Part shown: piece after piece, positions 1-8,586 of the stretch
How the letters are laid out: each line of letters begins with the position of its first letter
Numbering within the stretch: position 1 is the first letter of the stretch
Source of the DNA: Richelia sp. SL_2_1
GTDB lineage: Bacteria > Cyanobacteriota > Cyanobacteriia > Cyanobacteriales > Nostocaceae
Assembly (NCBI GenBank): GCA_012033205.1
Contig: JAAUSO010000039.1
Coordinates: 1 to 46,006 of the forward strand
Reading direction: 5' to 3'
Length of the DNA: 46,006 nt
Position numbers and translations under genes: made by a program
The notes under the pieces: model-generated
What the model saw: only the letters and a program-made list of their open reading frames with translations
The model's database searches: none
What the model was told of the DNA's origin: nothing

Positions 1-4
1 AGTT

Positions 5-110
5 ATGAGGTTGGGATTGGGAGTTAGGAGTTAGGAGTTGGGAGTTAGGAGTTGGGGAGTTAGGAGTTAGGAGTTTAGGAGTTAGGAGTTGGGAGTTTGG
101 AGTTTGGAGT
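5..110. repeat. Degenerate heptamer tandem repeat (GTTAGGA/GTTGGGA)
   Basis: More than a dozen tandem copies of a seven-base unit, GTTAGGA or GTTGGGA, with occasional six- and eight-base slips. Short tandem heptamers of this kind are typical of spacers in heterocystous cyanobacteria. The array lies downstream of cpcE, where cpcF would be expected next on the minus strand. No reading frame crosses it. Confidence 0.85.
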
Positions 111-116
111 TAATTA

Positions 117-157
117 ACTGTCAACTGTCAACTGTCAACTGTCAACTGTCAACTGTC
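117..157. repeat. Heptamer tandem repeat (ACTGTCA, about six copies)
   Basis: About six nearly perfect copies of ACTGTCA end only a few bases from the cpcE stop codon. The unit differs from the adjacent GTTAGGA array, so two independent heptamer expansions abut here. Confidence 0.9.
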
Positions 158-159
158 CA

Positions 160-987
160 CTATAAAAGCGAATCCATTAATTGCATTAACTTGATGGCGT
201 TATCGTTGAGGGTAAGTGTTTCTTCGCCTTTGAGTTGATGCTCTAATAAACCCTTGAGAGCTATAAGTTTAAAGCTGTTTTCAACGGCGGCGATCGCAAT
301 TGTGTCTGCTGCTTTCATATACCCGATGGCACCCAAGTCACTTAATGCCATGCGACGCAATTTTAAATCGCTGTTTTGCAATACTTGTACCAAACGCTCT
401 CCATATTCTGGTTCACTTGTTAATTGATACATTGCTCTAGCTGCGGCGCACTGCACTCGGATTACCGGATGTTCGAGAAATGGCTGAATCATATCTATGG
501 CAACAGTAGCACCAATTGCTCCTAAAGCCTCTAATACTGCTTCGTAAGGCTGGATTAAGTGAGGTCTTCCGGGTATTTGTATCGCAGCTGCCACACCTCC
601 ATCTAATAGCTTTAATAATGCAGGAATAGCTCTTGGATCACCCAACATTTCTAAAGATTGGGCTGCGGCTTCCCTTACGTAAAAGTCAGAGCATTCTAGG
701 CATTTAATTAAACCCGGCACGGCTCGGTTATCACTTAATTTACCCAATGCTCTTGCAGCATTACGTCGTAATGGATAGCCACCTAACTCTGTTCTATCGG
801 CTTCATCATCTAAAGCTGCAATTAAGGTATCAACGACTTCCGGATTATTGACACGAAACTTACCCAGCCACCAAGCAGCATAATAGCGGAGACTTAAATC
901 TGAAGATTGTAAATTGACAATCGCTTGTTGTGGGGTTAACGGTGGTGCGTTATCTGTTGAATATTCTTCCGCACTCGGTTCAATCAT
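160..987 (-). CDS. cpcE: Phycocyanobilin lyase alpha-subunit CpcE
   Basis: A 275-residue HEAT-like repeat protein of the CpcE/PecE lyase family. CpcE normally works as a heterodimer with CpcF and attaches phycocyanobilin to Cys84 of the phycocyanin alpha subunit. The family-typical block LRYYAAWWLGKFRV lies near residue 33, followed by GGYPLRRNAARALGKL and several helical repeats ending with VQCAAARAMYQLTSEPEYG. The N-terminal 20 residues are acidic and low-complexity. It lies 19 bases downstream of cpcD as the last gene of the cpc operon in the window; cpcF is probably just off the left edge, beyond the heptamer arrays. It clearly resembles PecE, but its position after cpcD fixes the identity. 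Confidence 0.95.
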   Translation of the reverse strand: MIEPSAEEYSTDNAPPLTPQQAIVNLQSSDLSLRYYAAWWLGKFRVNNPEVVDTLIAALDDEADRTELGGYPLRRNAARALGKLSDNRAVPGLIKCLECSDFYVREAAAQSLEMLGDPRAIPALLKLLDGGVAAAIQIPGRPHLIQPYEAVLEALGAIGATVAIDMIQPFLEHPVIRVQCAAARAMYQLTSEPEYGERLVQVLQNSDLKLRRMALSDLGAIGYMKAADTIAIAAVENSFKLIALKGLLEHQLKGEETLTLNDNAIKLMQLMDSLL

Positions 988-1006
988 CCATCACCCTCAA
1001 TACTAT

Positions 1007-1300
1007 TTATTTACTCTGCGATTTAGATTTTTTCGGTTCGGATTCGCTATCAGGTTTGAGCGCAGATTCAGCAGTAACTTGCTCAATATTGATAATCTTA
1101 CCGCCCATGCGCGTTACTCGCTGCATTTCTTCGTTCATTCTATTGTACGGTACCGTCATAAATACGCTACCGCTACGACGAATTTGATAATTATTTTTAT
1201 CTGTTTGTTCGTTCTGGCGCAAACCTACAACTTCATAACGAAACATCCGGCTACTAGCGCTAGAAATTCCATTTGTACCAACTGTTGTTTGTCCGTACAT
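1007..1300 (-). CDS. cpcD: Phycocyanin rod-capping linker CpcD
   Basis: A 97-residue small linker. The CpcD fold spans roughly residues 17-75: SSRMFRYEVVGLRQ, then the basic YQIRRSGSVFMTVPY and a closing GGKIINIEQV. CpcD caps the core-distal end of phycobilisome rods and limits their length. The usual CpcD is about 80 residues; this one adds a charged, Ser/Lys-rich tail of about 20 residues. The same domain recurs at the C termini of CpcC and PecC in this window. A strong GGAGG ribosome site precedes the ATG. Confidence 0.95.
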   Translation of the reverse strand: MYGQTTVGTNGISSASSRMFRYEVVGLRQNEQTDKNNYQIRRSGSVFMTVPYNRMNEEMQRVTRMGGKIINIEQVTAESALKPDSESEPKKSKSQSK

Positions 1301-1377
1301 TAAATTATCCCTCCTTGATGATTTTGGATTTTAGATTTTGGATTGAGAGAATGGGAATGAGGAGTTACGAGTTGTAG

Positions 1378-1398
1378 AGACGTAGCACTGCTACGTCT
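1378..1398. repeat. Small palindromic dispersed repeat between cpcC and cpcD
   Basis: AGACGTAGC and GCTACGTCT form a nine-base perfect stem with a three-base loop. It belongs to the same GTAGAGACG-type family as the copies at 13526-13550 and 13631-13656. In the cpc transcript it would fold between the cpcC and cpcD coding regions. It looks like a dispersed repeat rather than a terminator, because no T run follows. Confidence 0.7.
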
Positions 1399-1460
1399 AC
1401 AGGAGTTAGGATCACCGGAGTTATTTCCCCCCCCCATCCCCTTGTCTCCCCCGAACCCCC

Positions 1461-2321
1461 TTAAGCTTGGGTGATGCTGACGATTTTTCCACCTTTACGG
1501 AGAATTTCTTGCATCTTATTTGATAAACGTTCGTAAGGTACGACAATTGCGTAGCTGCTGCGTCTTACTTTGGGATACCCTGGAGAAAGCTGACCCGTTA
1601 CTTCGATGCGATAGGATCGGTCTCCTACTCCAACTGCGTTTCCTACATTTTTTCTCGGAGATACATCGTTACTTGCACGGTAACTCCAGTTACTATTACT
1701 ACCTGATGGTCCAACAATTGAAGATGCACTGTTGGTTCCTAATTCCCTGGCTAAACGAGACTTGTTTCCTTCTACCTGAGCGCGATCGCTATTGGCATAA
1801 CCCCGATATAAGCGGAACATCCGATTAAATCCTACGGTTTTTTGCCCCGATTGAGTCGCAAATCCCCGATAATAAGGTACTATGTTATCACCAAAATTTT
1901 CGGTATACTCCATTGAATCAATGTAGGAATCTATCTCAACGTCGTACCCTTGGTTATGATACAAATCGTTGTGGTAGCTAACTTCCGACTCATCGTAAGG
2001 AGCGCGACCTAATAAATGCTTGTAATTTAGTTCGATAAATCTAGTTTGGAAATTGTTGTAGAAAAACTTGTTCTTATACAATTCCGATTTTGCAACTGCA
2101 CGCACAAACTCGCGCACGCTCATGTTACCGTCACGCAAAAGTGACTCTGCACTTATGAGTCTTTCCGCAGCCATTAAATAATCATTACCTAAAAGCTGTT
2201 TGTACGTAGCACGAATTACGCTTTCTATATCTTCCTTGGTGGCGTTGAGGCGTAATTCCACTCGCGGTGACTCATCAAAGGCTTCTGTTCCCAATCTGGA
2301 TGCTGCTGATGTAATCGCCAT
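1461..2321 (-). CDS. cpcC: Phycocyanin-associated rod linker CpcC
   Basis: A 286-residue rod linker. The N-terminal phycobilisome linker domain (about residues 18-150) carries the family blocks [47 protein letters not shown] and VPYYRGF. A Ser/Asn-rich spacer follows, then a C-terminal CpcD-like domain (about 232-285) ending [10 protein letters not shown]. CpcC sits inside phycocyanin hexamers and joins successive discs in the rod. It is separated from cpcA by a 9-bp stem likely to reduce read-through, which fits the lower demand for linker than for biliprotein. It is paralogous to PecC at 5697-6533. Confidence 0.96.
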   Translation of the reverse strand: MAITSAASRLGTEAFDESPRVELRLNATKEDIESVIRATYKQLLGNDYLMAAERLISAESLLRDGNMSVREFVRAVAKSELYKNKFFYNNFQTRFIELNYKHLLGRAPYDESEVSYHNDLYHNQGYDVEIDSYIDSMEYTENFGDNIVPYYRGFATQSGQKTVGFNRMFRLYRGYANSDRAQVEGNKSRLARELGTNSASSIVGPSGSNSNWSYRASNDVSPRKNVGNAVGVGDRSYRIEVTGQLSPGYPKVRRSSYAIVVPYERLSNKMQEILRKGGKIVSITQA

Positions 2322-2398
2322 TGCTATTATCCCCTTTTATTTTCACACAAATGGTGAACCGATTTTTGATATTTTTTTATCTATCTTTTAAAAACAAT

Positions 2399-2462
2399 GC
2401 CCGGAGACCGATACAACCGCTAGGTGATAAACCCCATCCAGCACTTGCATCCCTCTCCGGGC
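2399..2462 (-). terminator. cpcA-cpcC intergenic stem (attenuator/partial terminator)
   Basis: GCCCGGAGA at 2399-2407 pairs perfectly with TCTCCGGGC at 2454-2462, closing a 46-base loop just after the cpcA stop. On the transcribed strand the stem is followed by ATTGTTTTT. Abundant cpcBA mRNAs ending after cpcA at such a structure are known in other cyanobacteria. The partial-termination role here is inferred from position and pairing. Confidence 0.6.
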
Positions 2463-2474
2463 TGACCGCAATAT

Positions 2475-2963
2475 TTAGCTTAAGGCGTTGATTGCGTAAT
2501 CCATGTAAGTGTTAGCTTCGTTAGCAGCTTGACCGCTTAAACCGTGATTGCCTTTGATGTACTTCAAAGCTTCTATATACCAGCTAGGAGACAAGTCAAA
2601 AGAACGGTTGATTTCATCCAAACCTGCAATTAAGTACTCGTCCATAGGACCTGTACCACCAGCTACCAAACAGTAAGTTACCATGCGTAGGTAGTGACCA
2701 ACATCACGAGCGCACTTGGACTTACCGCGAGAATCAGCAGCAAACTGAGGTCCTTGCATTTGAGTGGTGTAAGGAAACTTCTGATAAACAGCTTGAGCAG
2801 CACCATCAATCAATTGCTGAGCTTTGTTGGTCAAAGCACGAGCAGCTTCCATGCTAGCAGCAGCGCGATCAAAGCGACCGTTAACAGCCTGCAATTCGGT
2901 GTTGCTTAAGAAACGACCTTGGGTATCGGCAGATGCAATTGCTTCGGTAATTGGTGTCTTCAT
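2475..2963 (-). CDS. cpcA: C-phycocyanin alpha subunit CpcA
   Basis: A 162-residue biliprotein of exactly the usual length. The phycocyanobilin attachment cysteine is Cys84 in [13 protein letters not shown]; conserved blocks include [14 protein letters not shown] (about 60-73), [14 protein letters not shown] (about 102) and [18 protein letters not shown]. It pairs with CpcB to form (alpha-beta) trimers and hexamers of the phycobilisome rod, absorbing red-orange light. An AGGAG ribosome site sits close to the ATG. It is the second gene of the cpc operon, about 100 bases after cpcB, and is followed by the stem at 2399-2462. Position 98 is Cys but 99 is Leu, unlike PecA, which has Cys at both. 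Confidence 0.98.
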   Translation of the reverse strand: MKTPITEAIASADTQGRFLSNTELQAVNGRFDRAAASMEAARALTNKAQQLIDGAAQAVYQKFPYTTQMQGPQFAADSRGKSKCARDVGHYLRMVTYCLVAGGTGPMDEYLIAGLDEINRSFDLSPSWYIEALKYIKGNHGLSGQAANEANTYMDYAINALS

Positions 2964-3064
2964 GTCTTACAATCTCCTTTTATATCTTGTTCTTTTTTTT
3001 TGCCTGGATACCGATTTCGATTTCCGGCTCCGGGTTTCTGTATTTTTGCTCTTACAGTCTTTGA

Positions 3065-3583
3065 CTACGCAACCGCAGCAGCAGCACGGTCAAAGTAACC
3101 ACCCAATTCAGACATTAACTGGCTGCAATCACCCTTGGTGATTCCATTGGGATCGTTAGCCATTTTGATCGCAGTATCTTTCATTTTTTGAACACCAACT
3201 GCTACGGAAGAACCGGGTGTACCCAAAGCTTGGTAAGTTTCGCGCAAACCATTCAAGCAACGGTCATCTAGTACGCTCGCGTCACCTGCGATCATGGAAT
3301 AAGTTACATAACGCAAGATGATTTCCATGTCGCGTAAGCAAGCAGCCATACGACGGTTGGTATAAGCGTTTCCACCAGGAGCAATTAACTGGGGCTGTTC
3401 TTCAAATAATGCACGAGCCGCATCGGTAACGATTTGAGAAGCATTGCTGGTAATGCGATTAACAGTATCTAGGCGTTTGTTGCCTTCTTTCACCATGTTG
3501 CTCAGAGCATCTAATTGCTCGTTGCTCAAGAATTCACCTCTGGAGTCGGCTTGAGAAACTACCTTTGCGAATGCATCTAACAT
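3065..3583 (-). CDS. cpcB: C-phycocyanin beta subunit CpcB
   Basis: A 172-residue biliprotein carrying both expected chromophore cysteines: Cys82 ([18 protein letters not shown]) and Cys153 ([19 protein letters not shown]). Asn72 in GGNAYTNRR is the site that the methyltransferase CpcM normally methylates. It assembles with CpcA into rod discs. AGGAG precedes the ATG at good spacing. It starts the cpc transcription unit: the 616 bases upstream hold no convincing gene, and a terminator-like element sits next to the pecF stop. It is closely similar to PecB at 7387-7905, differing mostly in the first 80 residues. Confidence 0.98.
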   Translation of the reverse strand: MLDAFAKVVSQADSRGEFLSNEQLDALSNMVKEGNKRLDTVNRITSNASQIVTDAARALFEEQPQLIAPGGNAYTNRRMAACLRDMEIILRYVTYSMIAGDASVLDDRCLNGLRETYQALGTPGSSVAVGVQKMKDTAIKMANDPNGITKGDCSQLMSELGGYFDRAAAAVA

Positions 3584-4131
3584 CGACTTTTTCTCCTGAT
3601 TGCTTAGTTTTTATGTATGCCTTGATTAAAAATGGCAGTGTTTTATCAATGGATGGGATATAACAGATGTTGTTTTAACTGCCTTTTTGTTTTTCTCAAT
3701 TTCTTTCTTCGACAATACCGAATTAGAAATATGAGAATCTTGGCTTATTTTATGAGAAATCGACAACCTTGACAAACTGATTGTCTCTTTTAAGTTTTGC
3801 CTGTTATTTAACCCCTCCAAATTATGTTTATACACTGCTATCAGAACATAATTTATTACAAAATGTTAATAAATACGATACTGCAATAAGAAAAACCTCA
3901 AATCCTTCACATATAAGAACTTTGCCTGAAAACACTGGCTTTTTATTGTTACAAAAGTTTGTATATTTACTTAAAATTGCTCATCTATTTATTTATCAAG
4001 TTTTATTAACTATCCCAAAACCCTATGTATCGCAAGTAATTGAGTACTATGATACAATTGGGTTCAGCGATGCCCTACTTAATAGTTGTTAACAAAAACA
4101 AATATTAACTAAATGTAAAGATTTGAAAATT
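3584..4131 (-). promoter_or_regulatory. cpcB upstream region (promoter and leader, not resolved)
   Basis: AT-rich non-coding DNA between pecF and cpcB. Its length and its place in front of a very highly expressed gene suggest a promoter with a long untranslated leader, as known for other cpcB genes. An AGGAG ribosome site lies just before the cpcB ATG. I could not pick a -10/-35 pair with confidence. Small open frames here are AT-rich and show no protein-like composition. Confidence 0.4.
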
Positions 4132-4170
4132 ATTTGGCGATCGCCAAATCAAAAAAAGCTGAAAAAGCTT
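4132..4170 (-). terminator. Probable terminator after pecF, including a HIP1 palindrome
   Basis: Two hairpins lie 30-68 bases past the pecF stop. AAGCT/AGCTT (4156-4160 and 4166-4170) is followed on the minus strand by seven T. Next comes a perfect 18-base palindrome at 4132-4149, ATTTGGCGATCGCCAAAT, centred on a HIP1 octamer and followed by AATTTTC. Together they would separate pec from cpc transcription. The first stem is short. Confidence 0.45.
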
Positions 4171-4199
4171 GTAAATGAAGGCGTAGAGTAAAAAAGTTA

Positions 4200-4757
4200 T
4201 CAGCGAACGTTTCCATGAGCAAAGAGAGCAGGGGTGTTTAAGGCTGCTGAAATTCGGGATTGTACAACTTTGTCATCTTCTTGCTTTAATGCTTGCTGTA
4301 AAGCGATATTGGCAGAAGGTGTGGCAATTTCTTGTAAAGAAACCGCAGCAGCATAACGTAAACCCCAGTCTTGGGGATTAAGTAGCGCCCAAATCAGCTT
4401 TTGTGAAGCGTGGTGGATAATTTGCGGATTACTTGAAGTGCTGCCGATACGTCCAAGTCCCCTTGCTGCGATGCGACGAACGTTTCCTTGGCAATGATTG
4501 GCAACCTCTGTACCTACAACTTCAGTTAATAAATCAAGAGCTTCTGGGTTTCCAATAAGAGCCAATGCCTGAATAATATAAGCCTGTATGCTTTGGTCGG
4601 TAGAATCATCAAAAGCATCAATTAATGGTTGTACTGTTTTGGGTGCCGATTCAACTAACGCTGTAACAGCAGCAGCACTAACATGAGGATTGTGATGTTT
4701 TAAAGATTCGAGAAAAGCATTAATTTCCGAAATATCTGGAAAATCTGATACGTTCAT
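4200..4757 (-). CDS. pecF: Phycoerythrocyanin lyase-isomerase subunit PecF
   Basis: A 185-residue HEAT-repeat protein of the CpcF/PecF family. With PecE it attaches phycocyanobilin to Cys84 of PecA and isomerises it to phycoviolobilin. The diagnostic motif NHCQGN, linked to the isomerase function in this family, is present at residues 87-92 with the His-Cys pair at 88-89. This separates it from CpcF, a plain lyase subunit. Helical repeats follow (RRIAARGLGRIG, WGLRYAAAVSLQEIA). It is the last pec gene, about 80 bases after pecE across a heptamer array, with a probable terminator behind it. Confidence 0.95.
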   Translation of the reverse strand: MNVSDFPDISEINAFLESLKHHNPHVSAAAVTALVESAPKTVQPLIDAFDDSTDQSIQAYIIQALALIGNPEALDLLTEVVGTEVANHCQGNVRRIAARGLGRIGSTSSNPQIIHHASQKLIWALLNPQDWGLRYAAAVSLQEIATPSANIALQQALKQEDDKVVQSRISAALNTPALFAHGNVR

Positions 4758-4800
4758 GGAATAGTTAAATTAGGAGTTAGGAATTAGGAGTTATAAATTT

Positions 4801-4835
4801 TGACCTTTGACCTTTAACCTTTAACCTTTGACCTT
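4801..4835. repeat. Heptamer tandem repeat (TGACCTT/TAACCTT)
   Basis: Five contiguous heptamers abut the pecE stop codon. Part of the array superficially resembles Pho-box half-sites (TTAACC), but the seven-base period and its place between two co-transcribed genes argue for a tandem repeat. A short GTTAGGA-type stretch lies next to it at 4771-4790. Confidence 0.8.
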
Positions 4836-5590
4836 CAAAGCTGAATTAACAAATCATCAATTGCTTGAAAAATTAATTGGGATGTCTGTTGTTGAGGAGT
4901 ATCGCTATCTAATACAGTTTCTAAAATTCGCTTCAAATTTAACAATTTCAAACTCGACGGAACTCTAGCTGTAAGAATAGCTTCTACTGCTTGATGATGT
5001 GCAACCGCACCTAAATCAAAAACCGCTGCCCAACGCACGTACATATTTTCATGATTGAGGTATTTAAAAATGCATTCAAGGTATTGTGATTCTTGAGTCA
5101 AAAAATAAAAATATCGAGCTGCGGCACATTGTATTCTTTCGGAAGCATGATTTAAATAAGGTTCAATTAAACAACGGGCTGAATCAACTTTGAAAGTTGC
5201 TAGAGCTTCAATCAAAGCTTCGTATGGTTCAATTCGATCCGATTGCATCATTTCCAACAAAGCATTTACAGCTTTGCGATCGCCAATAGCAGCTAAAGCT
5301 TGAATTGCTGCTTCTCGCAACCGAAAATCGTTACATTCGCAAGCTTTAATTAAAGCTTCTACAGCTGATCGATTCTTTAACTGTCCCAATGCGCGTGCAG
5401 CTTGACGACGTAAAGGATATCCACCCGACGGGATGCGATAGCGTTGATCAAATAAAGCTTCACACAAAGCCGCACAACTTTCTTGTACTTGATGCTTTCC
5501 CAACCACCAGGCAGCATAGTAGCGAATTTGATTATCTTCACTTTGCAAAGCTGCTTCCGCAGTTTCCGCAGAAAATATTGGTTCGTTCAT
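4835..5590 (-). CDS. pecE: Phycoerythrocyanin lyase-isomerase subunit PecE
   Basis: A 251-residue HEAT-repeat protein homologous to CpcE. The shared block IRYYAAWWLGKHQVQ lies near residue 22, then GGYPLRRQAARALGQL, a repeat beginning FRLREAAIQALAAIG, and ERIQCAAARYFYFLTQESQY. PecE is the partner of PecF; together they form the lyase-isomerase that builds the phycoviolobilin chromophore of PecA. It sits between pecC and pecF and is bracketed by two heptamer-repeat spacers. It lacks the N-terminal acidic extension of the cpcE product here. Confidence 0.95.
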   Translation of the reverse strand: MNEPIFSAETAEAALQSEDNQIRYYAAWWLGKHQVQESCAALCEALFDQRYRIPSGGYPLRRQAARALGQLKNRSAVEALIKACECNDFRLREAAIQALAAIGDRKAVNALLEMMQSDRIEPYEALIEALATFKVDSARCLIEPYLNHASERIQCAAARYFYFLTQESQYLECIFKYLNHENMYVRWAAVFDLGAVAHHQAVEAILTARVPSSLKLLNLKRILETVLDSDTPQQQTSQLIFQAIDDLLIQL

Positions 5591-5600
5591 AAAAATTGAG

Positions 5601-5692
5601 AATTGGGAATTGGGAATTGGGAATTGGGAATTGGGAACAAAGTAAAATTCTCAACCAATGCTCCATTACCCATTACCCATTACCCATTACCC
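5601..5692. repeat. Two heptamer arrays in the pecE-pecC gap
   Basis: About five copies of GGGAATT occupy 5601-5638. After some 25 unrelated bases, about four copies of CCCATTA occupy 5663-5692 and end a few bases before the pecC stop. The two units are different sequences, so they are separate expansions rather than one array copied. Confidence 0.85.
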
Positions 5693-5696
5693 TTTT

Positions 5697-6533
5697 CTAA
5701 GCTGGAGTAATTTTAGTTATCTTACCGCCGCGTTTGTGAATTTCTTGGTATGTGTCTGAGAGACGGCTATAAGGTACAGTATAAACTTGTTTACTACGAC
5801 GCACGGATACTTTGCTGTTAAGTCTACCTGCGATGGCTTCAATGACAAACATTCGATTGTCTCCCCGTGGTGCGGAACTAATCAATGTTGGTGCTGTTGA
5901 TGTAAAGCTTGATGCAGGGGAGGTTGGCGGTATAATCATGTTTGCTTGGTTTCGGGAAATTTGTCCGCGCAAGCGTGAATTTTTACCACCATATTGGGCG
6001 TTATCGCTGTTACCGAAGCCTCTATGTAATGCAAATATCCGGTTATACCCTACAGTTTTCATGCCGGGAATTGAGCTAAATCCACGGTAATAGGGAACGG
6101 TATAACTTCCGAAGGCGGTTTCGTATTCGGAACTATAGAGGTAGGATTCAATTTCTGCATCGTAACCCTTTGCGGCGTACAAGTCTGTATGATAAGCAAT
6201 TTCTGATTGCTCGTAGGGCGCACGTCCTAGTAAATGTTTGTAGTTTAATTCAATAAACCGTACTTGGGAATTACTTTGAAAGAAGCATTCTTTGTAAAAT
6301 TCCGATTTTGCTAAGGTTTCAATAAACTGCCGTACATCAATTTTACCGTTGCGTAATAAAGACTCGGCGCTAGTAAATTTTTCGTTAGTATATATTCCTT
6401 GACGACCGAAAATGTGGGTGTAAGCTGCTCTAAACACCATCTGTAAATCATCTTCGTTCCAATTTTGACGCAGTTCTACTTTATTCCCAACTACGTCTTT
6501 AATTGCTAATCTTTCCGCGACTGAACTAGTCAT
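5697..6533 (-). CDS. pecC: Phycoerythrocyanin-associated rod linker PecC
   Basis: A 278-residue rod linker with the same two-domain plan as CpcC. The N-terminal linker domain (about residues 15-145) carries the blocks [36 protein letters not shown] and VPYYRGF. A Ser/Thr/Pro-rich spacer (about 195-220) leads to a C-terminal CpcD-like domain from about 225 to the end ([10 protein letters not shown]). It organises phycoerythrocyanin hexamers at the outer end of the rod. Its position downstream of pecBA, not its sequence alone, decides PecC over CpcC. An imperfect hairpin separates it from pecA. Confidence 0.95.
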   Translation of the reverse strand: MTSSVAERLAIKDVVGNKVELRQNWNEDDLQMVFRAAYTHIFGRQGIYTNEKFTSAESLLRNGKIDVRQFIETLAKSEFYKECFFQSNSQVRFIELNYKHLLGRAPYEQSEIAYHTDLYAAKGYDAEIESYLYSSEYETAFGSYTVPYYRGFSSIPGMKTVGYNRIFALHRGFGNSDNAQYGGKNSRLRGQISRNQANMIIPPTSPASSFTSTAPTLISSAPRGDNRMFVIEAIAGRLNSKVSVRRSKQVYTVPYSRLSDTYQEIHKRGGKITKITPA

Positions 6534-6640
6534 ATTTACAATTGTTCCTTTGATTACAGGCTTTTTAATTCAACAAATCGGGTTTAATTACCAAATGTCA
6601 AAATACTCAAAATACATTGATTCTCACAACTTATGCAAAT

Positions 6641-6703
6641 AAACCTGGAATATCGGGGGTAATCAAGCCATATTCGCTTTTTCACTCTCGATATTCCTGG
6701 TTT
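6641..6703 (-). terminator. pecA-pecC intergenic hairpin (attenuator-like)
   Basis: A 15-base arm at 6641-6655 pairs with 6689-6703 with a single central mismatch, around a 33-base loop. It occupies the same place after pecA as the 2399-2462 stem does after cpcA. No strong T run follows on the minus strand, so partial termination or 3'-end protection of the pecBA mRNA is more likely than full termination. Confidence 0.5.
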
Positions 6704-6748
6704 TTAACGCTTCACGAGCAAACTTTGAGGATAAATAAACAGGCTATC

Positions 6749-7237
6749 TTAACTCAATGCATTGATTGCATAATTAAGATAAATGTTGGCTTCACCGGCT
6801 ACGTCTCCATTTAAACCATGATTATCGCGGACAAATTCTAGAGCAGCTACATACCAGCTAGGAGATAAACCAAGAGCGGCGTTTAATTCGCTTAATCCAG
6901 CAACAACATATTCATCCAAAGGACCAGTACCGCCAACTACACAACAGTAGCTAATAGTACGTAAGTAGTGGTCAATATCACGCACGCACTTGTTTTTACC
7001 TTCGTTGGTAGATGCGTATTGTGGTCCCTGCATTTGCGTTGTGTAGGGAAATTTTTGATATACATGATTTGCTGCTGCTTCTGCCCATTTTTGACCATTT
7101 TGAGAAAACGCTTTGGCTGCTTCTAAACCTGCTTTAGCGCGGTTAAACCGACCGAAAACAGCTTGCATTTCGGTGTTACTTAAGTAAGAACCGCGAACGT
7201 CTGCGGTTGATATTGCTTCAGTCAAAGGTGTTTTCAT
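6749..7237 (-). CDS. pecA: Phycoerythrocyanin alpha subunit PecA
   Basis: A 162-residue biliprotein, 1:1 in length with CpcA. Cys84 ([13 protein letters not shown]) is the phycoviolobilin site. The adjacent pair Cys98-Cys99 (ISYCCVVGG) is present; these cysteines are linked to the thiol-dependent reversible photochemistry of the alpha phycoerythrocyanin chromophore. The presence of pecE and pecF in the same operon supports a phycoviolobilin chromophore. It binds PecB in the distal, green-yellow absorbing part of the rod. Confidence 0.97.
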   Translation of the reverse strand: MKTPLTEAISTADVRGSYLSNTEMQAVFGRFNRAKAGLEAAKAFSQNGQKWAEAAANHVYQKFPYTTQMQGPQYASTNEGKNKCVRDIDHYLRTISYCCVVGGTGPLDEYVVAGLSELNAALGLSPSWYVAALEFVRDNHGLNGDVAGEANIYLNYAINALS

Positions 7238-7386
7238 AATTCTCGATATTCCTTTATTTGGGTACAGTTGGTTAAATCAAATCCTGGGTGCGTTCTTGCT
7301 TACAGATTATGATCATTTGCATTTACAAATGACAAAAAATTACCGAAAAACTACTCTGACAAAAAGTATGATTCAGAGAAAGTCGA

Positions 7387-7905
7387 TTAAACTACAGCGG
7401 AAGCAGCACGGTCGAAATAGCTTCCTAGTTCCGACATTAATTGGCTGCAATCACCTTTGGTAATTTTGTTGGAATCGTTAGCTATTCCGATAGCAGCATC
7501 TTTCATTTTTTGAATTCCGGAAGCTACAGCATCACCAGGAGTACCTAAAGCTTGATAGGTTTCTCTTAAACCGTTTAAGCAACGGTCATCCATTGCGCTT
7601 GTATCTCCTGAAAGCATGGAATAGGTAACATATCGCAAAATAAATCCCATGTCGCGAATGCAAGCGGCTTGATTACGATTGTGGAAACAAGCACCACCAG
7701 CATTAAAGACTTGCGGACGTTCTGCAACTAAAGCACGGTAAGCATTTGCCACAATCGAAGAAGAGTTGCTGCTGAGTCTATTAACTACATCTAAGCGCTT
7801 ATTACTATCAGCAACCATTGCTGATAATGCATTGATTTCGTTTTCACCGAGGTAAGCACCTTTTTTATCAGCTTGTTCAACAACTTTAGAAAAAGCATCA
7901 AGCAT
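7387..7905 (-). CDS. pecB: Phycoerythrocyanin beta subunit PecB
   Basis: A 172-residue biliprotein with chromophore cysteines Cys82 ([18 protein letters not shown]) and Cys153 ([19 protein letters not shown]), plus Cys73 and Cys109. The C-terminal half is almost identical to CpcB; the N-terminal 80 residues differ. Residue 72, the methylated Asn of CpcB, is Ala here (GGACFH). It is the first gene of the pec operon; AGGAG lies a suitable distance before the ATG, and a long AT-rich leader lies upstream. Confidence 0.97.
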   Translation of the reverse strand: MLDAFSKVVEQADKKGAYLGENEINALSAMVADSNKRLDVVNRLSSNSSSIVANAYRALVAERPQVFNAGGACFHNRNQAACIRDMGFILRYVTYSMLSGDTSAMDDRCLNGLRETYQALGTPGDAVASGIQKMKDAAIGIANDSNKITKGDCSQLMSELGSYFDRAASAVV

Positions 7906-8586
7906 TTTATTCTTATCTCCTGATTTTCTTTACTTTAAATTGGTTTAAAGCTGTTCAATCTTGCACCATAAATTAAACCAATCTATGGCAATTTTTGCAG
8001 ATTTTACTATTAAGCAATTGCGTTGCTTTCCGCAAATAAATAGTCTAAAAAGGCTTGATTTTTTTGCTTGATTTGTAATTGCTTTAAAACCTTGTCTGTA
8101 TTGTATATATCAGTTGAACTTTTTTTATATTAAGTTTATTAACAAAAATCATCCCTTTGTCTAATTGACTCAAATTCTTTAACTGTAAACCTTACAAGCA
8201 TATATTTCAAAAATTAGCTTAACATTTAGATACTTTTCTTTATTCAAAGTTATAAATTAATTATCTGTATTTATATTTAGATATAAATAATACTAAAATA
8301 ATTATTTTTGCGTAATTATCTCATTAAAACCCGGATAAATAAAGATATTTTGCTGAAAAGCAAGTATCAAAAGTAACTTATATCTGGAGATAGTTAATCA
8401 AAACAAATGGTTAACGTTTGATTATACAAATATTCCGTGAGAATCTTGCTATCACCGGAATTATTGCTTGAGTTTTCAGTCAATATAGTGTTTCAATATT
8501 AATTTATTTATGTAAAGATGAATTTCCAAATTTATAAATAGGATTGGTATTTTCTATTTGAAGTAGGATAAATTGCAGAAACTCGC
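7906..8586 (-). promoter_or_regulatory. pecB upstream region, no gene seen
   Basis: Very AT-rich DNA between the 3' end of the pseudouridine synthase gene and pecB, both on the minus strand. It must contain the pec promoter and leader, since pecB starts the operon and has an AGGAG site. I could not assign promoter boxes, and found no Pho box, tRNA or plausible coding frame. Confidence 0.35.

Noticed and set aside
5-157. CRISPR-like array
   Set aside because: Units are seven bases with no spacers; simple tandem repeats.
3626-4092. Two open frames in the pecF-cpcB gap
   Set aside because: Low-complexity AT-driven composition in a region expected to be promoter and leader; no ribosome sites.
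4801-4835. Possible Pho box (repeated TTAACC) before pecF
   Set aside because: Seven-base period instead of the eleven-base Pho-box period, and located inside an operon next to other heptamer arrays.
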